DNA of 7,749 bases from an uncultured Flavobacteriales bacterium. Its GTDB lineage: Bacteria; Bacteroidota; Bacteroidia; Flavobacteriales_E; Vicingaceae. The notes beneath the pieces were generated by a model. The model saw only the letters and a list, made by a program, of their open reading frames with translations, was not told where the DNA came from and did no database searches. The number at the start of each line of letters is the position of its first letter. The stretch's first letter is position 1. The position numbers were made by a program, and so were the translations under genes. The stretch spans positions 1 to 7,749 of the forward strand of contig CALALS010000204.1 in the NCBI GenBank assembly GCA_937925525.1, read 5' to 3'. Positions 1 through 6,450 of this stretch are shown one piece after another.

Positions 1-8
1 CTGAATCA

Positions 9-770
9 ATGAAAGTAACTTTTTTAGGTACCGGAACTTCTCAAGGTATTCCTGTGATTGCTTGTGATTGCAGTGTTTGTAAATCTGATAACTTAAAAGA
101 TAACAGATTAAGAACTTCTGTTTTAGTGGAGGTGGATAATCAAACTATGGTAATTGATACAGGTCCCGATTTTCGTCAGCAGATGTTACGTGAAAATACT
201 CAAAATCTTGACGCTGTTTTATTTACTCATGAACATAAAGACCACATTGCAGGATTAGATGATGTAAGAGCATTTAATTTTAAGCAAAAAAAGGAGATGG
301 AGATTTATGCCTCAGAAAATGTAATTAAAGCTTTGAAACGAGAATTTTATTACGCTTTTGAGGATGAAAAATATCCCGGTGTGCCGCAGTTAAGGATAAA
401 CAAAATTGATAACGAAACATTTAATGTTAATAATACACAAGTAATTCCTATTGAAGTGATGCATTACAAAATGCAGGTTTTTGGATTTCGTATAAATAAC
501 TTTGCTTACATAACCGATGCTAAGACTATATCTGAAGCTGAACTGCAAAAGCTAAAAAAACTTGATGTGTTGGTTTTAAATGCGCTACGAAAAACGGAAC
601 ACATATCTCACTTAAATCTTCAAGAGGCAGTTGAATGGGCTGAAAGAATTAATCCAAAGAAAACGTACTTAACGCATATAAGTCATCTAATGGGCAAACA
701 TAACGAAGTATCATCTGAGTTACCTGAAAATGTTGAAATAGCTTATGATGGGCTTAAATTATTCTTATAA
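9..770 (+). CDS. PhnP-like metallo-beta-lactamase-fold hydrolase
   Basis: This 253-residue cytoplasmic protein belongs to the metallo-beta-lactamase superfamily, in the group of E. coli PhnP (phosphoribosyl cyclic phosphodiesterase, COG1235-type). It begins with the family-typical MKVTFLGTGTSQGIP and has no signal peptide. The metal-binding motif H-x-H-x-D-H lies at residues 74-79, with further likely ligands at H152, D170 and H223. A second site, C19-x-C21-x-x-C24 plus H226, matches the structural zinc site known from PhnP. All these residues are present, so the enzyme is probably active. No phosphonate (phn) genes are nearby, so the substrate is unknown; 'phosphoribosyl cyclic phosphodiesterase' would be over-annotation. 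The length is normal for the family. The ATG at 9 is favoured by the conserved N-terminus. The TGA at 10-12, in another frame, could be the stop of an upstream gene overlapping as ATGA, but only three codons of it are visible. Confidence 0.93.
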   Translation: MKVTFLGTGTSQGIPVIACDCSVCKSDNLKDNRLRTSVLVEVDNQTMVIDTGPDFRQQMLRENTQNLDAVLFTHEHKDHIAGLDDVRAFNFKQKKEMEIYASENVIKALKREFYYAFEDEKYPGVPQLRINKIDNETFNVNNTQVIPIEVMHYKMQVFGFRINNFAYITDAKTISEAELQKLKKLDVLVLNALRKTEHISHLNLQEAVEWAERINPKKTYLTHISHLMGKHNEVSSELPENVEIAYDGLKLFL

Positions 771-801
771 AAAAAGGCCGTAGAATTTCTACAGCCTTTT
801 T
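771..801. terminator. Bidirectional intrinsic terminator between convergent genes
   Basis: A hairpin sits just after the hydrolase stop codon (768-770) and 18 bases before the stop codon of the convergent PKD gene. The stem pairs AAAAAGGC (771-778) plus GTAGA (780-784) with TCTAC (788-792) plus GCCTTTTT (794-801), leaving a three-base loop. There is one mismatch, C779 against A793. Read on the minus strand, this position becomes a U-G wobble pair, so the stem is fully paired for the PKD transcript. Each strand ends the stem in a run of at least five U. It should therefore serve both genes. Confidence 0.85.
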
Positions 802-819
802 AAATAATTAGTGTTTAAT

Positions 820-3800
820 TTATTTCAGAAGAGTCACTTTTCCTATATAAGTGTGGCTTTCTCCTTTTAAGTCTTTGACTTCAATTTTATAGGTATAAAC
901 ATCAGTCTTTCCAATTGCTCCACCTTTAATGCTTCCGTCCCATTTAGAATCCATCTGATGTCCTTCATAAACGATTTCTCCCCATCTGTCAAAAATAAGC
1001 ATAGTAAGCTCTTTATAACCATAACCTTTTACACTGAAATAATTATTGTTTTTATCTCCATCAGGAGTAAAGGTATTTGGAATGTAAAGCATGAAGTCGG
1101 GCTCAACTCTAATGGTTTTAGAAATACTATCTTTACAACCATAGGAGTTTTCAATATTTAACCAGATAACATAGTTTCCTGAATCTTTATATAGGTGAGA
1201 AGGATTTTGGTTAGAAGAAGTTCCACCATCTCCAAAGTTCCAATTCCAAACACTTCCACCCTGTGACATATTCATGAAATCTACACTTGGATTTAAAACA
1301 TTAGGATTAATTGGCGAAAAATCAAATTCAGCAATAGGAAGAGGGTAAACCGTTACCATCGCATTTTGAGTCAAACTGGAAGAACACTGTCTACTACCAT
1401 AGTTGGTAGTTGCGCCAACAGTAACGTCAAAGGTTTTTGCAGACAAGCTATTATTGCTGTAACAGTGACTAGGATTACTTCCTGAAGTATTTGTTCCATC
1501 ACCTAAAGACCAAGTGTATGTTGTAGTTCCTATTGGGTTGTTGCTATTATTGATAAAATTAACACAAACAGGTGTACACCCACTTTCTTTATCAACTGAA
1601 AAACTAATATCCGGGTTGTCATAAACATTAACAGTAACCACCACAGAGTCCTTACAACCATTGGAGCTAGTTACAACAAGCTGAGAATTATAGTTACCTG
1701 AACTTGAGTAAGTATGACTTGGGTTTTGTGCACCCTGATTTGGTGACGAATCACCAAATGTCCAACTCCAATTGGTAACACTACCGCTTGTTGTTCCACA
1801 ATTTACAGTACTCAAGTCCGTGAATTGAGCGGCAACCCCAAGGCAAGTTTCTGTAGCCGTATAATTAGCCTGAGGTAAAGGATATACTTCTACTGGTTTT
1901 GTTATTACATCAACACAACCACTATCTGAAGTAACTGTTAAGGTAACATTGTAAGGACCACAGTTAGTGTAGCTATGGGTTGAGTTTTGCGTATTTCCGT
2001 TTGGAGTCCCATCCCCATAGTTCCAATCCCATTGTGTAATATTTCCTGCTGAAATGTTTGAATTGTCGGTAAGCGGCATAACCAAACCATCACAGACATT
2101 TGTAAAGTTGAAATCTGCGGTTGGCATAGGATGAACAGTAACAGGGGCGGTAAATGTATCTGTACAAGTACCTGAAGTTAATATTAATTGAATATTATAA
2201 GTTCCGGGTGCATTATAATTGTGAGATTGATTTCCAGTTGTATTTGAAGTATTTCCATCACCAAATGCCCAATTATAATTTACGGCATTAACAGAATTGT
2301 CTGTTACAGTAACAGCATTATTCAAACATTCATTTGAAACACTGAATGATGCTGTTGGAACAACATACACAGGTACATTTTTAGTAATATTACCTGTACA
2401 TCCTTGTGCTGTGGTTACAACTAAAGTAACACTATAACCTGGAGTTTGGTTTGCAGCAATATAAGTATGGCAAGGATTTCCTGTCGTATTTGCAGGACTA
2501 CCATCGCCAAATAACCATTGCCAGCTACTAATGTTACTATTATTTACAAAAGAGCTGTCAGTAAAACAAGTTTGGTCTCCAAGACAAACACTTGTAAAGT
2601 TAAAGTTAGCCGTAGGTAAGCAATATACCTGAACATTCTGTGAAATTGAATCTATACATCCACTGTTTGAAGTAGTTATTAATTTTACGGTGTAAGTTCC
2701 ACAGTTAGCATAATTGTGACTTGGGTTTACATTAGAACTTGTTGGAGAATTATCTCCAAAATCCCATGTATAACTCATGGTTCCGCTAGCAATAGCTGAA
2801 GTATTAGTAAAATTGATAGCTGTTCCTTGACACTGTGAGGTAAAAGTAAATCCTGGAGTAGGTACCGGATTTACAGTAACAATTCCAGAGTCAGTAGCTA
2901 TACAACCATTAAGATTATAAGTAACAACATAGGTAGTAGTGTTTGCAGGGCTTACATTTATTGTTTGAGTTGTAGCTCCTCCGGGAGTCCAGCTGTATGT
3001 GCCACCGGTAACACTAGGTGTTGCAGTTATGGATGCTTGTTGTCCGGCACAAATAGTAGCGTTATTAACCGTAAGAGTAGGGGCTGGGCTAATTGTTACA
3101 GTTCCGCTTCCTGTTCCGGTGCAACCATTAAGCGTATATGTTACAGTATATGTTGTAGTAGTGCCAGGAGTCACATTTATAGTTTGTGTTGTCATTCCTC
3201 CAGGAGACCAACTATATGTTCCTCCTCCAATACTAGGCGTTGCGGTTAAAGTAGCACTTTGACCGGGACAAATAGTAGTATTATTGACATTTACCGTTGG
3301 AATTGGGTTAACAGTTACCGTTCCGGTATCTGTTCCGGTACATCCTCCTAATGTATAGGTTACGATGTAATTGGTTGTAGTCCCAGGTGTGACTGTAATA
3401 CTAGGAGTAGTTGCTCCTCCCGGTGTCCAACTATATGTTCCACCCGATGTGGCAGGGGTTGCTGTTAATGTAACGGTTTGACCGGCACATATTGTAGTAT
3501 CGTTTACAGTTACTGCTGTAGAACCATTATAAGTAATATTAAACGTATCTGTTATAAAACAACCGGGCGATATTTCTATTCTTAACCAGTGCTTTCCAGA
3601 GGTGTTAATTGTAGTTGTGGTTGTAGTTGCATTATTTGACCATAGGTAGTTATATCCGGGACTTATTAACGGAGAAGTGTAAGTTAAAGGTCCACCGCAA
3701 ACAACAGTGTCTCTGATGTCAAATGTTGGTTGAGTAGATGTATTACAATTTAAAAGATTTGGAAGTAAATTGGCTATCATATCAATAAGTGGAAGCCTAT

Positions 3801-4476
3801 TTGGTGTTCCCAAAATTCCAACTGTCCCACATGCACCTGACTGAGGAAATATGTTAAAGTCACCGGCAGAAATTAAAGCTCCTTGCCCGGAAATCATATC
3901 ACAGTTTCTAAACTGAACTGCAACAACATCACCTACTCTAGTATTACCACAAACGTTGTTTAACTGAAACAAAACATTTGCAGCCGGAGTACCAAGGAAT
4001 GGTCTTTCTGCAGCACCATAAGTTGTTAGTTGGGTACATGGAGTATTTGATACTGTTTGATAATATGGTCCTTGGGTTACATTGTGAGTAATAGACCCTC
4101 CTGCAATTACAGTAGCATTAATTAATGCGTCCACAAAAGCTGCTTCATTATTACAGCAACTTACCTCTGATTGAACGTAAACAGCTCCTCCAGCATTCAT
4201 ATAATTAACGATTGGATTTAAGTTAGCAGCCGTTGTAGCTCCCATGTTTCCAAAAATCCAAACCTGTTGATAAGTTGCCGGATTTATAGTAGCAGGAATG
4301 TCGGCTACTCTTGTAACACTTGTTTGGGTGGCGAGTAGTCTATTATATATTTGGCTCGCATTATTCTGCCTGTCACTTGAAAAGTTATTGTTGTAGTCAA
4401 TTACTAAAACGTTTTGTTGACTAAATGATACTATACTTATAATCAATAAGATAGATGTAAGGAGTAGTTTTCTCAT
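820..4476 (-). CDS. Secreted multi-PKD protein with T9SS type B sorting domain
   Basis: This 1218-residue protein is predicted to be exported by Sec and then by the type IX system to the cell surface or medium. Residues 1-20 form a signal peptide (basic RK, hydrophobic core, SFSQ). Residues 21-245 look like a Rossmann or glutamine-amidotransferase-like alpha/beta domain, with strands at about 22-28 (NVLVIDY), 71-76 and 97-104; this is a fold inference. Three Ig-like repeats occupy 319-537. Seven PKD modules fill 538-1127, with W-x-(F/Y/L)-G-D motifs at about 571, 654, 736, 818, 906, 989 and 1079. Residues 1128-1218 are a CHU_C / type B C-terminal sorting domain, with IPNTFTPDGD at 1132-1141, IFDRWGEIVY at 1161-1170, WDG at 1179-1181 and the ending GKVTLLK. 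Most modules hold a cysteine pair that could form a disulphide. No catalytic motif was recognised; an adhesin or surface role is inferred. The ATG at 4476 directly precedes the signal peptide, and a promoter candidate lies just upstream. Confidence 0.93.
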   Translation of the reverse strand: MRKLLLTSILLIISIVSFSQQNVLVIDYNNNFSSDRQNNASQIYNRLLATQTSVTRVADIPATINPATYQQVWIFGNMGATTAANLNPIVNYMNAGGAVYVQSEVSCCNNEAAFVDALINATVIAGGSITHNVTQGPYYQTVSNTPCTQLTTYGAAERPFLGTPAANVLFQLNNVCGNTRVGDVVAVQFRNCDMISGQGALISAGDFNIFPQSGACGTVGILGTPNRLPLIDMIANLLPNLLNCNTSTQPTFDIRDTVVCGGPLTYTSPLISPGYNYLWSNNATTTTTTINTSGKHWLRIEISPGCFITDTFNITYNGSTAVTVNDTTICAGQTVTLTATPATSGGTYSWTPGGATTPSITVTPGTTTNYIVTYTLGGCTGTDTGTVTVNPIPTVNVNNTTICPGQSATLTATPSIGGGTYSWSPGGMTTQTINVTPGTTTTYTVTYTLNGCTGTGSGTVTISPAPTLTVNNATICAGQQASITATPSVTGGTYSWTPGGATTQTINVSPANTTTYVVTYNLNGCIATDSGIVTVNPVPTPGFTFTSQCQGTAINFTNTSAIASGTMSYTWDFGDNSPTSSNVNPSHNYANCGTYTVKLITTSNSGCIDSISQNVQVYCLPTANFNFTSVCLGDQTCFTDSSFVNNSNISSWQWLFGDGSPANTTGNPCHTYIAANQTPGYSVTLVVTTAQGCTGNITKNVPVYVVPTASFSVSNECLNNAVTVTDNSVNAVNYNWAFGDGNTSNTTGNQSHNYNAPGTYNIQLILTSGTCTDTFTAPVTVHPMPTADFNFTNVCDGLVMPLTDNSNISAGNITQWDWNYGDGTPNGNTQNSTHSYTNCGPYNVTLTVTSDSGCVDVITKPVEVYPLPQANYTATETCLGVAAQFTDLSTVNCGTTSGSVTNWSWTFGDSSPNQGAQNPSHTYSSSGNYNSQLVVTSSNGCKDSVVVTVNVYDNPDISFSVDKESGCTPVCVNFINNSNNPIGTTTYTWSLGDGTNTSGSNPSHCYSNNSLSAKTFDVTVGATTNYGSRQCSSSLTQNAMVTVYPLPIAEFDFSPINPNVLNPSVDFMNMSQGGSVWNWNFGDGGTSSNQNPSHLYKDSGNYVIWLNIENSYGCKDSISKTIRVEPDFMLYIPNTFTPDGDKNNNYFSVKGYGYKELTMLIFDRWGEIVYEGHQMDSKWDGSIKGGAIGKTDVYTYKIEVKDLKGESHTYIGKVTLLK
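1096..2865 (-). repeat. Array of seven PKD modules
   Basis: This part of the large secreted protein encodes seven consecutive modules of about 78-93 residues: 538-620, 621-706, 707-784, 785-867, 868-953, 954-1046 and 1047-1127. Each starts with P-x-(A/G/I)-(F/N/S/E)-like residues, carries a W-x-(F/Y/L)-G-D motif followed by an N-x-(S/C/T)-H-x-Y motif, and ends in a V-x-V-like strand. Modules 1 and 4 resemble each other most, sharing a Y-x-N-C-G-x-Y segment (residues 589-595 and 836-842), which hints at duplication of module blocks. PKD domains are extended beta-sandwich spacers or binding modules common in surface proteins. The DNA copies have diverged clearly, so this is an old protein repeat and not a recent DNA duplication. 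Confidence 0.85.
2866..3522 (-). repeat. Three tandem 219-bp units coding Ig-like domains
   Basis: Three in-frame copies, 3304-3522, 3085-3303 and 2866-3084 in order of translation, encode near-identical 73-residue Ig-like domains of the secreted PKD protein (residues 319-391, 392-464 and 465-537). Each contains T-I-C-(A/P)-G-Q, then GGTYSW(T/S)PGG, then T-x-x-Y-x-V-T-Y, and closes with an (N/G)-G-C segment. The two cysteines are exactly 49 residues apart in all three copies (330/379, 403/452, 476/525), which suggests a disulphide in each. There are no length changes between the units, so they are better conserved than the PKD modules downstream. Confidence 0.88.
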
Positions 4477-4498
4477 AAAAAGAGGTTTGTTACTATGA

Positions 4499-4528
4499 CG
4501 AATTTAAGCAAAAAAGGTTGCTAGTCAA
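4499..4528 (-). promoter_or_regulatory. Candidate promoter of the PKD cargo gene
   Basis: Read on the minus strand, TTGAC (4524-4528) supplies a -33 TTG. After a 19-base spacer comes TAAATTCG (4499-4506), which matches the Bacteroidota -7 consensus TAnnTTTG at all but one defined position. Transcription would begin near 4492, leaving a leader of about 15 bases before the ATG at 4476. The leader shows no clear Shine-Dalgarno sequence, which is normal for this phylum. This suggests the PKD gene can be transcribed independently of the barrel gene upstream. Confidence 0.5.
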
Positions 4529-4559
4529 AAAAATAATTATTTTATTCTGTATGAATTAA

Positions 4560-5285
4560 TTAAGTACAGACCGAGCATTTTTTATAAGTAAGTCTGTATC
4601 CGTCTTTTCTTTTGAAAAAACCTCTGTATAAGTCGCCCAAAAATAACTTCACTTTAAAAATGGTGTGAAAACCATTCAAGGCATCTGTTACTCTTTTGTC
4701 TCCAACTATGGCAAATCTATAGCCAAATCCAGCTCCAAGTCCTATCCATGGAAAGACTTTGTAATGCCCTGCAACAGAAACCGCACCTATTGGTACTTGA
4801 AAATCAATCAAGGTACTGTCTCTTTTATATTTGTCCGTATATCCAATTGTTGTTCTACCTGTTCCTAGATGAAAAGCTGAAGAAAATTCCCATCTTTTTC
4901 TTGTAAAAAAAACTAATTCATAATACAATGTTGTATAATTAAAGTTTGTGATATAATTTACTGTGTCAAGCTCTAAAATAGTTGTGTCCGGCTGTTGAAT
5001 TGTAATAACATTTTCCGGTAAAACTATCGGATTTTTTAAAGCATAAAATCCAACTCCAAAACGATGACGATCTTTAAATTCAAACCCAATTTTAAGACCA
5101 TTAAATCTTACGCTTTGATTTAGCACTCTTGATGCTCTTGAATCAAAAGAAAAAACAAATTTCCAATTTTTTGGGTCGTTTAATTCCTTTAGTAAAGTAG
5201 TGTTTAAGCTATCTTTTTCTTGTCCTGAAATTGAAACAATACAGCCAATGAAGACACAGAAAAAAAGTAGGATTTTTTTACTCAT
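4560..5285 (-). CDS. Uncharacterised exported protein, probable outer-membrane beta-barrel
   Basis: This 241-residue protein has an N-terminal signal peptide (MSKKILLFFCVFIGCIVSISG, cleavage near residue 21). The mature part has many alternating hydrophobic and aromatic stretches of 8-12 residues, such as WKFVFSFDSR, HRFGVGFYAL, TLYYELVFF, WEFSSAFHLGTG, VAGHYKVFPWIGLGAGFGY and FKVKLFLGDLY, typical of a small outer-membrane barrel. It resembles uncharacterised Bacteroidota proteins with an H-Y-K-(V/I)-F-P-W-(I/L)-G-x-G-x-G segment, but I cannot assign a function. An upstream TTG at 5315 would add ten residues; the ATG at 5285 is preferred because the signal peptide starts there and the TTG lies inside the predicted promoter. 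The tail is odd: a barrel usually ends in an aromatic residue, but here a basic stretch and C-S-V-C-T follow the last strand. It lies 83 bases upstream of the PKD gene on the same strand, so readthrough is possible. Confidence 0.8.
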   Translation of the reverse strand: MSKKILLFFCVFIGCIVSISGQEKDSLNTTLLKELNDPKNWKFVFSFDSRASRVLNQSVRFNGLKIGFEFKDRHRFGVGFYALKNPIVLPENVITIQQPDTTILELDTVNYITNFNYTTLYYELVFFTRKRWEFSSAFHLGTGRTTIGYTDKYKRDSTLIDFQVPIGAVSVAGHYKVFPWIGLGAGFGYRFAIVGDKRVTDALNGFHTIFKVKLFLGDLYRGFFKRKDGYRLTYKKCSVCT

Positions 5286-5312
5286 TAAAAAAGTATTCTT
5301 TTGAAAACTAAA

Positions 5313-5343
5313 CAATATTATGTAGAAAAATACATTTTTGCAA
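5313..5343 (-). promoter_or_regulatory. Candidate promoter of the barrel gene
   Basis: On the minus strand a TTG (5341-5343) is followed after 20 bases by TAATATTG (5313-5320), which differs from the -7 consensus TAnnTTTG at one defined position. The start of transcription would be near 5306, giving a leader of about 20 bases before the ATG at 5285. The -33 element reaches to within seven bases of the divergent glycosyltransferase start codon. The match is by eye only. Confidence 0.45.
5333..5340 (+). promoter_or_regulatory. Weak -7-like element before the glycosyltransferase
   Basis: CATTTTTG matches the -7 consensus TAnnTTTG except at its first base, and it sits nine bases before the ATG at 5350. 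The only nearby upstream TTG (5301-5303) is 29 bases away, too far for a normal -33 element, and the resulting leader would be only a few bases. A promoter must exist here unless the gene is transcribed some other way, since the upstream gene is divergent, but this assignment is weak. Confidence 0.2.
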
Positions 5344-5349
5344 TTGGGT

Positions 5350-6450
5350 ATGTCTAATAAAAAGAAAATAGTAGTATCTGTTACGAATGATATTTCTACT
5401 GACCAAAGAGTAGATAAGGTGTGTAATTACCTTTACTCAAGGGGCTGGGATGTTGTTTTGTTAGGAAGAAAGTTGCCAACTAGTTCCAACGTCAATAGAA
5501 AATATAAGGTGGTTAGATTTAAACTTTGGTTTAATAAGGGAGCCTTTTTTTACTTAACCTTCAACATTAGACTATTTTTTTATTTATTGTTTAATAAATC
5601 AGATGTTTATTTATCAAACGATATAGACACCTTGCCAGCCAATTACTTTGCTTCAAAGTTTACAAAGAGACCAATAGTTTTTGATGCACATGAAGCTTTT
5701 TCTGAAGTACCTGAGTTAATTAATAGAAAATTTAAAAAATCAGTTTGGAGGTGGGTGGAAAAAAAGATGATTCCAAAAACCAAAATAGCCTATACCGTTT
5801 CAAATGGTGTTGCTGAATTTTATAAAAAACTTACTGGTAAATCAATGCAGGTTATTTATAACTATCCTCTTTTAAAATCAGAAACTGAAAAATCTAATAT
5901 CTCTTTTAGACAAGATAAAAAGAACATCATCTATCAAGGTGCAGTAAATAAAGGTAGAGGAATTGATGGGGCTATTGAAGCAATGCAATATATTGATGCT
6001 GTTTTACATATTATTGGTATTGGTGATGAGTATATTAAAATGAAAGAATTAACAGAAAAATTAAAGCTTACAGACAAGGTTGTTTTTTATGGTAGAGTTT
6101 TACCTGATGAGCTTAAGTCATTAACTCCACAAGCGGATTTGGGAATTTCTTTTGAAGAAGATATAGGATTAAATTATAGGTATTCGCTTCCCAATAAGTT
6201 GTTTGATTACATATTGGCAGGGGTGCCGGTTATGGTTTCTGATTTACCCGAAATGAAGAGGGTTGTTTTGGAAAGCAAAGTAGGAGAGGTTTTAAACTCA
6301 AGAAAGCCCGAAGAAGTTGCTATGCAAATTATAAACTTGTTAAGTAATGATGGTAAATTAAAAGAATGTAAAGAAAACTGTAAAAGTGCGTCACAAAAAT
6401 ATTGTTGGGAGCAACAAGAACCTTTGCTTGATAAAATATTTTCTATTTAA
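5350..6450 (+). CDS. Family 4-type glycosyltransferase
   Basis: This 366-residue protein has the two-Rossmann-domain (GT-B) layout of retaining glycosyltransferase family 4 and is probably cytoplasmic or attached to the inner membrane face. The N-terminal acceptor domain shows S-V-T-N-D at 10-14, S-T-D-Q-R-V at 16-21, hydrophobic segments at 66-81, N-D-I-D-T-L-P at 90-96 and F-D-A-H-E at 111-115. The nucleotide-sugar domain begins near 192 (I-I-Y-Q-G) and contains K-G-R-G-I-D at 201-206, F-Y-G-R-V at 246-250, S-F-E-E at 267-270 and S-L-P-N-K-L-F-D-Y at 279-287 followed by AGVPV, the usual donor-binding region. The substrate is unknown; surface polysaccharide or lipid glycosylation is a reasonable inference. 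A TTG four codons upstream (5338) is possible, but the ATG at 5350 fits the family start. It stands alone on its strand, with divergent and convergent neighbours, and its stop overlaps that of the plug gene. Confidence 0.9.
   Translation: MSNKKKIVVSVTNDISTDQRVDKVCNYLYSRGWDVVLLGRKLPTSSNVNRKYKVVRFKLWFNKGAFFYLTFNIRLFFYLLFNKSDVYLSNDIDTLPANYFASKFTKRPIVFDAHEAFSEVPELINRKFKKSVWRWVEKKMIPKTKIAYTVSNGVAEFYKKLTGKSMQVIYNYPLLKSETEKSNISFRQDKKNIIYQGAVNKGRGIDGAIEAMQYIDAVLHIIGIGDEYIKMKELTEKLKLTDKVVFYGRVLPDELKSLTPQADLGISFEEDIGLNYRYSLPNKLFDYILAGVPVMVSDLPEMKRVVLESKVGEVLNSRKPEEVAMQIINLLSNDGKLKECKENCKSASQKYCWEQQEPLLDKIFSI

Noticed and set aside
958..1161. 67-codon plus-strand open frame
   Set aside because: It is antisense to the sorting domain of the PKD protein, where the minus frame carries recognisable conserved motifs.
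2965..3262. Two overlapping plus-strand open frames of 87 and 94 codons
   Set aside because: They lie antisense to the Ig-like repeats; their Cys/Ser-rich or Val/Pro-rich translations come from the repetitive Thr/Gly codons of the real gene and show no domain or start signal.
1096..3522. Possible CRISPR array or DNA-level repeat locus
   Set aside because: The repetition is protein-level domain repetition with continuous reading frame; there are no short identical repeats separated by unique spacers.
3607..3630. Run of six threonine codons with a GTA/GTT-like repeating DNA pattern
   Set aside because: It is a short low-complexity stretch with mixed codons in a Thr-rich protein; no slippage signal or function can be supported.
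820..4476. Recent horizontal transfer of the PKD gene, suggested by its slightly richer G+C codons
   Set aside because: The shift is explained by its Thr, Gly and Pro-rich composition; there are no flanking repeats, integrase or tRNA.
4530..4543. 14-base palindrome AAAATAATTATTTT between the barrel and PKD genes
   Set aside because: It contains only A and T, would form a very weak hairpin, and is expected by chance in such AT-rich spacer DNA; it is not good enough to call a terminator or operator.
4665..4868. 67-codon plus-strand open frame
   Set aside because: It is antisense to the barrel gene, with no conserved motif and no upstream signal.
4560..5285. Assignment of the barrel gene to the PorP/SprF family
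   Set aside because: The protein is shorter than that family and lacks its usual start after the signal peptide (Q-x-P-x-F-S-Q-Y and N-P-A-x-A-G type motifs).
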